A DNA stretch of 64,000 nucleotides from CAVZRC01 sp963777695 (GCA_963777695.1 CAVZRC010000004.1:682001-746000); one strand, 5' to 3'. Counted from the first letter of the stretch, positions 28,301 through 35,632 are shown. Numbers and translations: made by a program. Notes: generated by a model not told the origin, from the sequence alone.

Positions 28301-28671
28301 GGACGGTCTTCGGCTTGGCGTCGATCGTGCGAGGCCCGATGAGCGTCATCGCCGCCGCCAGACCGTCGAACCAGGGCGGCGCCGTCAACGGCGGGATCTG
28401 GACGAGCTCGCTCGGATCCAGCCCGACTGCGATGGTCGCACGCTCGTCCACCGGATCGGGCCTGACGACGGCGGCCGCAGCCCGGTCTTCGCAATCGCGC
28501 TCGATCGGCCTCGGCGGCGCGTCGTCGCCAACGAGCTCCTCGGACCTCCTCGACGCGGATCTGCTGAATGAATTGGCCATCGGCGTCATCGGCAGCCAGG
28601 ACGGTTCGACGTCGTCGGACAAGGCCAAGGCAATCGCCCCACAACAGGACTCGAGCGGACAGACTGCTTGA
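4345..28671 (+). CDS. giant adhesin-like surface protein, about 8,000 residues (assembled from frameshifted pieces)
   Basis: One enormous secreted repeat protein. N-terminus: basic stretch then ALEVLEDRLVLS, an LEPR-XLL-type motif of giant planctomycete exported proteins. In order: beta-strand repeats to about 15 kb resembling LktA-type filamentous adhesins; further beta-helical and GGxGND-like segments to 19.6 kb; a poly-Gly region; a WGDG (PKD) motif at 20.67 kb; a beta-propeller-like segment (AVSPDGQTAYAVN) at 21.55-22.6 kb; PKD domains; five Ig-like domains; and a C-terminal domain with LEPGVYVLDGG. The frame changes near 4,400, 5,938, 9,440, 11,725, 12,445, 17,838, 17,970, 20,695, 21,418 and 26,105, always equivalent to losing one or two bases, while repeat homology continues unbroken. 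I read it as a single gene with sequence errors. A genuinely broken gene is the alternative. The role in attachment is inferred from architecture only. Confidence 0.8.
6900..14650 (+). repeat. array of about 70-80-residue beta-strand repeats in the giant protein
   Basis: The protein repeats a pattern of alternating small and hydrophobic residues: a G-rich strand (GVGVSVxxNxI), then an Asp/Ser turn (AxIDDSxVxA), then VxVxAxxxAxIxAxAGG. Copies are clearest between 10.1 and 12.5 kb. The spacing fits stacked beta-helix coils of the filamentous-adhesin type. In a high-GC gene the recurrent Val-Thr (GTGACG) places TGA in the neighbouring frame, so each frame loss ends at such a site. Confidence 0.75.
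8239..8280 (+). repeat. 21-nt tandem duplication in the giant gene
   Basis: Two adjacent 21-nt units (8239-8259 and 8260-8280) differ by one base and encode VGTASAT and VGTASVT. The duplication is in frame. Confidence 0.85.
19634..20490 (+). repeat. glycine-rich low-complexity segment of the giant protein
   Basis: About 285 residues dominated by GG, GGA, GGS and GGT, with uninterrupted runs of ten or eleven Gly near 20,060-20,140. It is reminiscent of PE_PGRS or Gly-rich surface linkers. It is read in the same frame as the PKD motif after it, so it belongs to the giant protein. The antisense frame gives a long proline-rich shadow. Confidence 0.85.
23200..27500 (+). repeat. PKD domain block followed by five bacterial Ig-like domains
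   Basis: Between 23.2 and 25.95 kb the INWGDG, IDWGDG or VDWGDG signature occurs six times (about 23,605; 24,487; 24,795; 25,113; 25,428; 25,735), each with a later HxY(x)nGxY/DTVTV-like strand, as in PKD domains. From 25.96 to 27.5 kb five repeats carry YGQxVTFTAxV, PTGTVxFxDG and AVYSGD-like signatures of Big_3_5-type Ig domains. These usually act as extracellular stalk modules. Confidence 0.8.
28153..28194 (+). repeat. perfect 21-nt tandem duplication near the 3' end of the giant gene
   Basis: Two identical 21-nt units (28153-28173, 28174-28194) encode TTIDGLG twice, in frame. Confidence 0.9.
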
Positions 28672-28699
28672 AAATCCGGCCCCAAGAACCCGATTCCTG

Positions 28700-28741
28700 C
28701 CACTTGGCCGCGCGGTGAATGGTCACCGAGCGGGCAAGTGG
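28700..28741 (+). terminator. strong imperfect hairpin after the giant gene
   Basis: Starting 29 bp after the stop: CCACTTG pairs with CAAGTGG, then CCGC with GCGG and CGGTG with CACCG, separated by single unpaired bases, around the loop AATGGT. There is no T-tract, so it is not a canonical intrinsic terminator. It could be a stability or Rho-assisted 3' end. Confidence 0.45.
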
Positions 28742-28792
28742 CGTCCCGCGTGGATCGATGACCACGCAACCGCCTGGAGATGTCTAAGATGA

Positions 28793-29557
28793 ATGCGATT
28801 TTCCCTAGGGCGACTCGCCGGTCTCCTCGTCACGATGATCCTGGCGTCTCCCGCCGGAGCCGGCACTCTCTATTCGCAGCCTCCCACCGTGGGCAGCGGA
28901 GGGTACACCGTCTGGTATTCGTCGTTCTATGATGCCTATGGCGATTTCTACCAGGTGCTGGATAACTTCCAGGTCGGGACTTCCTCGACGATCCAGGCGA
29001 TCAGTTGGCAAGGCATGTATCTCGACAACGCGAACGGCATGGTCACCAATGGCACCCCGAACGGTGGCGACTGGATCATCGGCCTGTACTCGGCCGGCGG
29101 TCCCGGCGATTTCCCATTCACCCTGGTGACGTCCGAGACATTCGCCGCGAGCAACGTGACCGAGGCCCTCGGCGGCCAGGCCAATTTTGGTTCGGCCACC
29201 GTCGATTACTACAATGAGATGGCACAACTACCGACGGGCATCGCTCTCCAGGCGGGCCAGACGTATTACCTGTCGATCTTCTCCAGCAACACCGAGCCTT
29301 CGAGTGCCTGGGGATGGATGTCGGGATCGGGAGGGGATGGCATGTCCTGGCAGTATGACGGCGTGAACGATGTCACGAATGTGCTGTCCAACGACGAGGC
29401 ATTTACCCTGTACGGCGCCTCGGTCCCCGAGCCTTCGAGCGGTCTGCTGGCGGCGATCGGGCTGGCGTGCGCAGGAGGTTACCTCGCCCGTCGCTCGAGA
29501 GGATCGCGACGGCGGTCGGGCCGTCGAGCCGGGACGGGCGATCCTCCCGTTTGCTAG
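28793..29557 (+). CDS. PEP-CTERM sorting-signal protein, secreted
   Basis: A 254-residue exported protein. The N-terminus is a signal peptide (MRFSLGRLAGLLVTMILA, cleavage probably after SPAGA). The C-terminus is the tripartite PEP-CTERM signal: VPEPSS, a hydrophobic helix (GLLAAIGLACAGGYLA), then an Arg-rich tail, here longer than usual. Proteins of this type are exported and processed by an exosortase. The central domain, rich in Tyr, Trp and Gly, is not recognised; it could be a beta-sandwich. The ATG at 28793 is chosen because the ATG four bases upstream is in another frame. It follows the giant surface gene by 121 bp on the same strand. Confidence 0.8.
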   Translation: MRFSLGRLAGLLVTMILASPAGAGTLYSQPPTVGSGGYTVWYSSFYDAYGDFYQVLDNFQVGTSSTIQAISWQGMYLDNANGMVTNGTPNGGDWIIGLYSAGGPGDFPFTLVTSETFAASNVTEALGGQANFGSATVDYYNEMAQLPTGIALQAGQTYYLSIFSSNTEPSSAWGWMSGSGGDGMSWQYDGVNDVTNVLSNDEAFTLYGASVPEPSSGLLAAIGLACAGGYLARRSRGSRRRSGRRAGTGDPPVC

Positions 29558-29650
29558 GATGAAGCCGGCGCACTCGTCACGGAGACGCATGGGCCGAAGG
29601 ATGTCGATGGCTCTTCCGGAGGATTCGATGGGCACCCCGCTCGAGGCGCG

Positions 29651-31846
29651 ATGACCGACCACCGCCTCGGCCGGCTCGATGCGGCCGAGAGCGGCTATCG
29701 GTCGGTGCTGGCCGCCGAGCCGGAGCATGTCAACGCGTTACATCTGCTCGGCGTGGCCCTGTGCCAGCGCAGGCGCGGGCTCGAGGCGATCGACTGGATC
29801 GACCGCGCGATCGCCCTCCAGCCGGACATCGCCGGCTATCACGGCAGCCGGGGCGAGGCGCTCCGACAGCTCGGACGGCTGGACGAGGCCGTCGCCGCGC
29901 TGGCCTGGGCGCTGGAGCTCGATCCATCGCTGATCCTTTCCCACAACAACCTCGGCGTGGCGCGACTCCAGCTCGGCCTGGTCGAACGGGCCCTGATGTC
30001 ATTCGACGAGGCGATCCGGCTCGACCCGGGTTGCACCCGGGCGTGGATCAACCGCGGCGAGGCGCTCCAGGCCCTCGACCGTTGGGACGAGGCGGCGATC
30101 GCCTATCAGGAGGTGCTCGAGGCCGAGCCGGACAACGCCCACGTCCACGCCTACCGGGGGCATGTGCTTGTCCAACTCGGCGACGGCGACCGCCTCGACG
30201 AGGCCGAGCGACACTGTCGGCGGGCGATCGCGCTGATGCCGGGACTATCCGAGGCGCACACCAACCTGGGGAACGTCCTGGCGGCGATGGGTCGCGACGA
30301 GGATGCCCTGGCGTCGTATCGCACCGCGCTGAGGCTCGACCCCGACCTCGCTTTACCCTGGAACAATATCGGTTGCGTCGAGCAACGCCTGGGTCGGTTC
30401 GACGCGGCGCACGCGGCCTTCGAGCGGGCCCTGGCGAACGAGCCGAACCATCCGCGGTTCCACACGAACCTCGCCGGCCTGCTGGCCGAGCAGGAGCGGG
30501 ACCATGAGGCGATCGAGCATTACCGGATCGCCCGGCGATGCGATCCGACGTTCGCCGAGGCATCGACCGGGCTAGCCCTCGCGCTCCTGAAGCTCGGTCG
30601 CCACGATGAGGCGCGGTTGGTGCTCGAGGACGCGCTCCGGCTCAAGCCACGCGTCGCGGAAATCCACCTCGGCCTCAGCCGCTTGCGCGCCGAGGGCGGC
30701 GATTTCGTCGGGTCGAACGCCGCGGCCAGGACCGCCCTGGCGCTCCGGCCCCGGTCGCCCGCCGCGTACTATCAGCTCGCGGTGAACCTCCGCGGCGAAC
30801 TCCCCGATGTCAACCTCCGGGCCATGATCGAGCTGGTCGATTATCGGTATCTCGGCGACACCGCTCGGGCCGGCCTGAATTTCGGCATCGGTACCGTCCT
30901 GCACGCGAGGAGGCGCCACGAGGAGGCGGCCCGATACTTCGCGATGGGCAACGCTGGCCAGGCCGACGAGCGGAGGCGCCGAGGTCGGGCATACGACGCG
31001 GATCGACAGGCCCGCCTTTCCGCATCGATCGTCGAAACGTTCACTCCCGCCTTCTTCCGGGCCGTTCGGGGGCGGGGCAGCCCCAGTCGTCGCCCCATCT
31101 TCGTCGTCGGCATGCCCCGATCCGGCACGACCCTCGTGGAACAGGTCCTCGCCAGTCACCCGCGGGTCTTCGGCGCGGGCGAGCTGGGGTATGTCGCCGA
31201 GATCGCAGGGGAACTCGCGGACCCACGCCATGACGGTCCGCCCGGTCCGTACGCGCAAGTCATCGAGGACCTCGACGCTCGCTCGCTGCGGACGCTCGCC
31301 GACCGGTATCTCGCTCGCCTCGACGAGTTCGACCGCACCTCGGATCACGTCGTCGATAAGATGCCGTCGAACTATCTCTACCTGGGGCTGATCGTCGCGC
31401 TCTGGCCCGAGGCGAGGATTGTCGTCTGTCGCCGCGATCCCCGCGACATCGCCCTCTCCTGCTGGATGAACTTCTTCTCGCAACTGCGTTGGACCAACGA
31501 CGTCCGGCAGATCGCGGAGCAGATTATCCTCCACGACCGTCTCCTCGCCCACTGGAAGGCCGTTCTCCCGGTCCCCGTCGTCGAGGTGGTTTACGAATCC
31601 CTGGTCTCCGACTTCGCGGCACAGGCAAGGCAGATGGTCGAGGCGGTCGGCCTGAGCTGGGATCCGGCCTGTCTCGACTTCCATTCTCTGAAACGACCCG
31701 TCCGGACCGCCAGCCTCCACCAGGTCCGGCGACCGATCTACTCCGGGTCGGTCGGGCGTTGGAGGGAGTATCAGTCTGTGTTGTATCCGCTGTTCGAGGC
31801 GTTCGCGCGGCACGGCCGTCGGTGCTCGATCCCGACCGATGAATGA
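29651..31846 (+). CDS. TPR-repeat sulfotransferase
   Basis: A 731-residue protein. About 12 tetratricopeptide repeats fill residues 1-400 (for example NLGVARLQLGLVERALMSFD). A sulfotransferase domain follows, with the 5'-phosphosulfate loop FVVGMPRSGTTLVEQVLASH near residue 483 and the 3'-phosphate-binding VCRRDPRDIALSCW near residue 595. The expected reaction is transfer of sulfate from PAPS to a hydroxyl or tyrosine on an unknown acceptor, with the TPRs holding the partner. The first TPR lacks its start, but no better upstream start is seen in frame. It lies 93 bp after the PEP-CTERM gene and may be co-transcribed; TPR-sulfotransferases are frequent in planctomycetes near surface proteins. 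The frame is intact throughout. Confidence 0.88.
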   Translation: MTDHRLGRLDAAESGYRSVLAAEPEHVNALHLLGVALCQRRRGLEAIDWIDRAIALQPDIAGYHGSRGEALRQLGRLDEAVAALAWALELDPSLILSHNNLGVARLQLGLVERALMSFDEAIRLDPGCTRAWINRGEALQALDRWDEAAIAYQEVLEAEPDNAHVHAYRGHVLVQLGDGDRLDEAERHCRRAIALMPGLSEAHTNLGNVLAAMGRDEDALASYRTALRLDPDLALPWNNIGCVEQRLGRFDAAHAAFERALANEPNHPRFHTNLAGLLAEQERDHEAIEHYRIARRCDPTFAEASTGLALALLKLGRHDEARLVLEDALRLKPRVAEIHLGLSRLRAEGGDFVGSNAAARTALALRPRSPAAYYQLAVNLRGELPDVNLRAMIELVDYRYLGDTARAGLNFGIGTVLHARRRHEEAARYFAMGNAGQADERRRRGRAYDADRQARLSASIVETFTPAFFRAVRGRGSPSRRPIFVVGMPRSGTTLVEQVLASHPRVFGAGELGYVAEIAGELADPRHDGPPGPYAQVIEDLDARSLRTLADRYLARLDEFDRTSDHVVDKMPSNYLYLGLIVALWPEARIVVCRRDPRDIALSCWMNFFSQLRWTNDVRQIAEQIILHDRLLAHWKAVLPVPVVEVVYESLVSDFAAQARQMVEAVGLSWDPACLDFHSLKRPVRTASLHQVRRPIYSGSVGRWREYQSVLYPLFEAFARHGRRCSIPTDE

Positions 31847-32009
31847 GAACAGGGTGCACGAGTATGTCGGGAGCTTAAGAAGCCGCCCGCGGAGCCACGG
31901 GGCATCGTTTATTAATGAAACAATAAATGTAAGCGTACGGTAAGACCGGTCTTGCCATGGCTGTCATCCTGCTGGGTTGGTTCCGTTCCTCCGATCCAGG
32001 AGTCAGCTC

Positions 32010-32315
32010 ATGGCACGTCCCCTGGCGACGACCACCGGTTTCCCGGCCATGGCCGGGATCAAGTCGACCACGACCAAGAGCCTGGCCGTCCAGCCCGAGG
32101 GGCCACGTCCGGGTGAAGCCGGGAGCCGCTACCTCAACGTCGAAGGGGGCAAGAAGGATCGATACGCCAGCTTCGGTGTGCTGCTCTTCGAGTTGCCGAA
32201 GGGCGGGGACCAGATGGGCGGTGTCGAGAAAATGAGCCTCCGGTTGGTCTAGCGCATCGCGCGATTCACGCAGGACGGAAAGGTGCGGTCCTTCCTCGCC
32301 GTGCCGGCGGATTGA
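32010..32315 (+). pseudogene. remnant of a conserved small domain interrupted by a nonsense codon
   Basis: An open frame starting MARPLATTTGFPAMAG reads RPGEAGSRYLNVEG and YASFGVLLFELP before a TAG at 32250. In the same frame the translation continues RIARFTQDGKVRSFLAVP to TGA at 32313 and onward as GTDPLAGSKLEAG. The composition before and after TAG matches one ordinary coding sequence, so TAG probably replaces a CAG (Gln). The family is not recognised. It could be the eroded C-terminal domain of an exported protein. The remaining sequence from 31847 to the first tRNA shows nothing else I can support. Confidence 0.4.
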
Positions 32316-32402
32316 GGGACCGACCCGCTGGCGGGGTCGAAGCTCGAGGCGGGCTCGTCGGGCGGCGTGGGCAAGGATGCGTTTAAGTTCCGCGGTCGAG
32401 AA

Positions 32403-32476
32403 TGGCTCAGGAGGGATTCGAACCCTCAGCATCTCTCGGTCTGAACGAGAGTGGTCTGCCAGTTGCCTACCGAGCC
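32403..32476 (-). tRNA. tRNA-Leu(CAG), class I shape
   Basis: Acceptor GGCTCGG pairs with CTGAGCC, discriminator A. The anticodon stem TCTCG/CGAGA encloses the loop TTCAGAC, anticodon CAG. The T-arm is GAGGG-TTCGAAT-CCCTC. The variable region is only about 6 nt, whereas normal bacterial tRNA-Leu has a long variable arm. The D-arm pairs poorly. CCA is not encoded. Confidence 0.75.
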
Positions 32477-32526
32477 AAATCTGTCTACCGATTGCATCGC
32501 GAGTCGTCAGGTCGAGCGGACGGGAG

Positions 32527-32600
32527 TGCCCAGGGTGGGATTCGAACCCACAGGCGCCCGGGTTTAAGCCGGGCCGCTCGACCGATTGGCGTACCTGGGC
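32527..32600 (-). tRNA. tRNA-Leu(TAA), class I shape
   Basis: Acceptor GCCCAGG/CCTGGGC, discriminator A, anticodon stem CCCGG/CCGGG with loop CTTAAAC, anticodon TAA (reads UUA). D-stem CGC/GCG. T-arm GTGGG-TTCGAAT-CCCAC. The variable region is about 5 nt, again without the long arm expected of tRNA-Leu. Confidence 0.8.
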
Positions 32601-32628
32601 TCCTCCGACCGACGGAGTCGCTTCGAGG

Positions 32629-32713
32629 CGGAAGCCGTGGGACTCGAACCCACAAGCGGCTCGCGCCGCCACCTGTTTTCAAGACAGGCCCCTGATCCGG
32701 CCGGTTGGCTTCC
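32629..32713 (-). tRNA. tRNA-Ser(TGA)
   Basis: Acceptor GGAAGCC/GGCTTCC, discriminator G, anticodon stem CCTGT/ACAGG with loop CTTGAAA, long variable arm (GGCGGC/GCCGC) as expected for Ser, T-arm GTGGG/CCCAC. Position 8 is A instead of the near-universal U, and the D-stem is weak. Confidence 0.85.
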
Positions 32714-32738
32714 GTCAACCCGCTACCATCCTCTTCAG

Positions 32739-32813
32739 TTCCGGGGGCTGGAATCGAACCAGCGGCCTCCACGTTCAGAGCGTGGCGTCACTACCATCAG
32801 CAACTGCCCCGGA
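32739..32813 (-). tRNA. tRNA-Gln(CTG)
   Basis: Acceptor TCCGGGG/CCCCGGA starts with U1 as in Gln tRNAs. Anticodon stem CCACG/CGTGG encloses CTCTGAA, anticodon CTG. T-loop TTCGATT. Position 8 is C rather than U. This is the first tRNA of the left cluster in the direction of transcription. Confidence 0.85.
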
Positions 32814-32961
32814 TCAAGCGTAAATCCCAATTTTCAAAGACTTTGCAGCTTTCCATGATTTCCACGATTTCGCATATTTTGCGCGGAAATCGGATACTTT
32901 TCCCGGATTTGGGGTACTGAAATGGGTACTGCGCGGCCGCTTATCCGACCGATGCGGCCAA

Positions 32962-32992
32962 CAAAAAGCCCGGTCGTCCGCGACGCCGGGCC
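32962..32992 (-). terminator. intrinsic terminator, minus strand
   Basis: On the minus strand a GC stem (GCCCGG pairing with CCGGGC, inner GTC/GAC) is followed by CTTTTTGT. It lies 150 bp before the left tRNA cluster, so it either ends transcription of the small gene at 33437-33204 or acts as an attenuator in the tRNA leader. Confidence 0.6.
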
Positions 32993-33215
32993 TCGAGAAT
33001 CCGCCAAGGGTTCGGGGCGGGCGTCAGCAGCGATGGGGATGGAGCGGACTCGCCGATAAGTCGGCGGCTCGCATCGCATCCAGGTACTGCCGTGAATCCC
33101 GGCCGTTCAGCTCCGCCTCGTTCTCAAGGCCGTTCGTTTCGTCCGTCGCACACCAGGCAGACGCCGATACCCGGAGAGATGTTCGCGCCCGCTCGGGGGA
33201 TTTTCACCGCCTCCA
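32968..33215 (-). repeat. leader repeat, copy A, before the left tRNA cluster
   Basis: This segment is a diverged copy of the segment in front of the right tRNA cluster (36979-37283). Shared blocks: the CCCGG hairpin, a GAGAATCCGC-like block, a GGATGGAGCG/GCATGGAGCG block, GCATCGCATCC versus GCGTCGCATCC, and CAGACGCCGATxCC followed by GATGTTCGCGC near 33,160-33,190. Order and strand are the same in both copies. It probably carries the promoter and leader of the tRNA transcript; no clear -35/-10 pair is visible. Confidence 0.6.
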
Positions 33216-33437
33216 ACCCTCGCCCTGATCCTGCGGCATGGGCGCGCCGGCTGCCGTCGTTTCCGTCCCGCTCGGCGCCCTCGCGGCGACGATGCTCCCG
33301 CCGATCCCGGCGGCGGTGATGGCCCCCCCGGTGATGATCGCCTTGACGGTGCCCGCTACGTTGGCGCGACCCGTCTCGCCCCGGCGGACGCTGTAACGTC
33401 CGGCGAATCCGTCCTCGGTGTCTTGCTCATCGGCCAT
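33204..33437 (-). CDS. small hypothetical protein with a hydrophobic Gly/Ala segment
   Basis: A 77-residue frame with a charged N-terminus (MADEQDTEDGFAGRYSVRR), then a Gly/Ala/Ile-rich segment (AIITGGAITAAGIGGSIVAA) that could be a membrane helix, and a Gln-rich tail. A good Shine-Dalgarno (GGGGAG) stands about 6 nt before the ATG, which is the main support. A terminator lies 210 bp downstream. The family is not recognised and the gene may be spurious. Confidence 0.4.
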   Translation of the reverse strand: MADEQDTEDGFAGRYSVRRGETGRANVAGTVKAIITGGAITAAGIGGSIVAARAPSGTETTAAGAPMPQDQGEGWRR

Positions 33438-33508
33438 ACGCTCCCCCGCCGGATGTTCGAGGGGAGGATAGCATTAGCCCGGATGGATGCAAGTAGTTTG
33501 TTAAGCTT

Positions 33509-34021
33509 TTGTTGAATATTTTTTCTCTTGCTTCTGGGTGTGTCACAGACTCCACGGTGGCTGCGTATGAGTTTAGGGGTATGTTGTTCGACAATTCGCC
33601 CCTCTGCAACAGGTCGAAGCGGACCACGAGATGGATTCCGGCGATTCTTGCAGCAGCAGTTATGAGCAATCGCATGGTGGCATCTGTAGCGAATCAAATA
33701 ACAGGAGATCAGAAAGCTATGGGAGCTAGAATGCGTTCTCGTAATCTAAACAATGGTTCTAAAGGGAAAACTCTTGAGGTAAATGCAAATCTCATTTCTG
33801 TAAAGAATGGGATTGGGAGCACTTATACGCAAAAGTATCTTGAAATAAGGGCGGTCAGCGATAGAAGCAATGGTACTGGCAGCAGAGGGGGGAATGTTGA
33901 TGTTTATGAAACCAGCCTAATGCTCGATTTGTACGAGCGAGAAATACAAAAGATCAATGAACAAGCTATCGCCATAGGCATAAATATTCTGAGGAATTCT
34001 GCTCAATCAATTCTGAAATAA
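33509..34021 (+). CDS. AT-rich orphan protein
   Basis: An open frame of up to 170 codons whose codons are much richer in A and T than any neighbour. Residues after about 60 look most like real coding sequence (EVNANLISVKNGIGSTYTQK, YEREIQKINEQAIAIG), ending in an amphipathic helix. The start is uncertain: TTG at 33509, ATG at 33581, 33662 or 33710 (the last has GGAG 12 nt upstream). An intrinsic terminator 26 bp after the stop supports expression. No family is recognised. The composition suggests recent transfer. Confidence 0.5.
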   Translation: MLNIFSLASGCVTDSTVAAYEFRGMLFDNSPLCNRSKRTTRWIPAILAAAVMSNRMVASVANQITGDQKAMGARMRSRNLNNGSKGKTLEVNANLISVKNGIGSTYTQKYLEIRAVSDRSNGTGSRGGNVDVYETSLMLDLYEREIQKINEQAIAIGINILRNSAQSILK

Positions 34022-34046
34022 TAGATATCTTTGGCGCCAGGAATAG

Positions 34047-34080
34047 CCCGGCTCGCCTCTAGGGTGATCCGGGTTTTTTT
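34047..34080 (+). terminator. intrinsic terminator of the AT-rich gene
   Basis: CCCGG pairs with CCGGG and, after a 2-nt internal loop on each side, CGCC pairs with GGTG. Seven T follow at once. Confidence 0.75.
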
Positions 34081-34255
34081 CTGCACTTCACTCTGCCCGC
34101 TGCCCACACCCGTCTCTCATCCCGCACCCCCTGCACTTCGTCGGATGCCGGCTAACCCGAATCAGCTCATGCGGATTCCGTCCCGCGCCCAGGGCGTGAG
34201 CAACTCGCATTCCTCCTCATCCCCTTCCCCGGTAGAATGCGGCCAGGAGGATGCC

Positions 34256-34488
34256 ATGCAGACCGTGACCCTGTCCGAGGCCGCCCTGGCGAGATGCGCC
34301 TACACATGGAACAGAGCGGTATCCGCGTGGATGACGCCAACCGCGAGGCGTACCGCGAGCTGGCGCGCGCCGGGATCATGTACCCGGTGTCCGGCTTCGT
34401 GAGCGGGCCGGAGGCATATTTCCGGTTCACGGAAGCCGGATGGGACCGGCGGCATGAGATTCTTGGTTGCGCGAAAGAAAGTGCGTGA
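34256..34488 (+). CDS. small conserved-looking protein, one frameshift
   Basis: The ATG gives MQTVTLSEAALA, then the frame must move by one lost base near 34,292 to continue EMRLHMEQSGIRVDDANREA, YRELARAGIMYPVSGF, YFRFTEAGWDRRHEILG. The combined 77-residue protein resembles small planctomycete proteins of the pattern TVTLSE...AYRELxxAGIMEPV...FRFTExG, which may be winged-helix-like. That likeness is from memory and function is unknown. It lies between the AT-rich gene and a gene on the opposite strand. Confidence 0.5.
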
Positions 34489-34565
34489 TAGGATGTATGC
34501 GGGCTGCGGCGTGCTGGTTTCCCTAGCCGAGGTGGCGTGCCAGCTATGAACGATCGGCCCGCAGC

Positions 34566-35123
34566 CTACCTCTCCCTCAGCTTGCTCCGCTCCTCCTCGC
34601 GGATGCCCCGCAGCAGCTCCCTGGCCGCGTGGCTGATCGGCAGCGCCGTGTCCGGTGACATCTCCACCGCCTCCTCGTGCGTATAACCCCGGCTCTCGAT
34701 GTCCTCGTGCGGCAGGATCGCCATCGCACGGGTCTCGACCGATGCACGCCGCAAGAGCTTGTCCGAACACACGCCGACGGGCTTCATCAGATCGTCGTTG
34801 AAGATGCCCGAATCCAGGTTCAGCCTGCCGCCCGGCGAATTGCCGCCGCCTTCGCCTTCATCCGGGAAGAAGGCTCGCCACTCCACGCCGTGCTGGCGGT
34901 CACTGGAGCCGATACGCAGCTTGTCGATGCCCATCTTCTCCATGAAGACCGCCGCCCACTGGTCCAGCGCCACGGCGTTCTCAATGGAGTAGGCGCCTGC
35001 CCCTTCAGCGTCGCGGCGGTCGGGCTTACGTGGCGTCATCAGGTCATGCCCGGAGGTGGCTCCTTGCTCATGTGCCGAGTCTATCCTGCCGCGAAGATTC
35101 ACGCAACTTGATCCGCCCCGCAT
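34566..35123 (-). CDS. hypothetical protein
   Basis: An open frame of 185 codons. The likely start is the internal ATG at 35039 (MTPRKPDRRDAEG), since the first 28 codons read like leader. The body is hydrophilic with patches such as YSIENAVALDQWAAVFMEKM, GVEWRAFFPDEGEGGG and YTHEEAVEMSPDTAL, ending in a charged helix (ELLRGIREEERSKLRER). The composition fits a soluble protein. No family is recognised. It faces the plus-strand gene ending at 34488, so the two converge. Confidence 0.5.
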   Translation of the reverse strand: MRGGSSCVNLRGRIDSAHEQGATSGHDLMTPRKPDRRDAEGAGAYSIENAVALDQWAAVFMEKMGIDKLRIGSSDRQHGVEWRAFFPDEGEGGGNSPGGRLNLDSGIFNDDLMKPVGVCSDKLLRRASVETRAMAILPHEDIESRGYTHEEAVEMSPDTALPISHAARELLRGIREEERSKLRER

Positions 35124-35215
35124 GCGACGAGAGGACGCTCGGGGCGGAGCCGTAGGGCCTATTCGATGCTCCGGGGATAGGAATCAGGATTCTTCAGCCA
35201 GGCGGCCGGTAGTCG

Positions 35216-35377
35216 CTACGGGATGAATGTCCAGCGTCTCGGCTTGAATTCATGTTTGCCGACCATGACATGAATCTGTTCATGGTCGTTTTTCAGGAAG
35301 TCGAGATAGGTTGCGAACAAGCCGGCTTCTTTGGGATACGGACTCAGGACGGCGCTGCAGTTTTCAGCCGTCTTGAC
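35216..35377 (-). pseudogene. C-terminal gene remnant
   Basis: A short open frame without a start codon reads YPKEAGLFATYLDFLKNDHE and then VGKHEFKPRRWTFIP before TAG at 35216. The residue composition looks like true protein and no upstream start exists (a TAG precedes it immediately), so it appears to be the tail of a lost gene. The plus-strand frame over the same bases (35252-35452) runs into the palindrome and looks less natural. No family is recognised. Confidence 0.35.
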
Positions 35378-35428
35378 CTAGAGCGCTTCACGCTTGGCTG
35401 GCATACACTCAAGCCTCTCGACTCAAGA

Positions 35429-35519
35429 ACCCCCCCTGCCCCCCCTTCGTAAGGGGGGGACGTTGAGGCGGACCGGCCCGTTTCCCGTCCCCCCCTTACG
35501 AAGGGGGGGCAGGGGGGGT
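35429..35519. repeat. perfect 32-bp inverted repeat with nested palindromes
   Basis: Arms 35429-35460 and 35488-35519 are exact reverse complements around a 27-nt spacer. Each arm contains seven C, TTCGTAA and seven G, which is itself a palindrome, preceded by a C7-TG element. It resembles REP or MITE-like intergenic palindromes. No flanking target duplication is obvious. Confidence 0.9.
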
Positions 35520-35632
35520 ATTCGCATCCGCCAAGGAGTGTGCGCGAGTCAATCGTTAAGCGCTCTAGACGATCACCCCCACGGCTCGTCCGTTGCTCCG
35601 GCGCAAGCGCCACGCTTGCCGCCACTGCCAGG

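Noticed and set aside
32527..32600. The tRNA with anticodon TAA as a UAA nonsense suppressor.
   Set aside because: A UAA suppressor needs anticodon TTA; with U33 fixed in the loop CTTAAAC the anticodon is TAA, which reads Leu UUA.
35429..35519. The palindrome as a CRISPR repeat or insertion-sequence end.
   Set aside because: There is a single pair of arms, no spacer array, no transposase and no visible target duplication.
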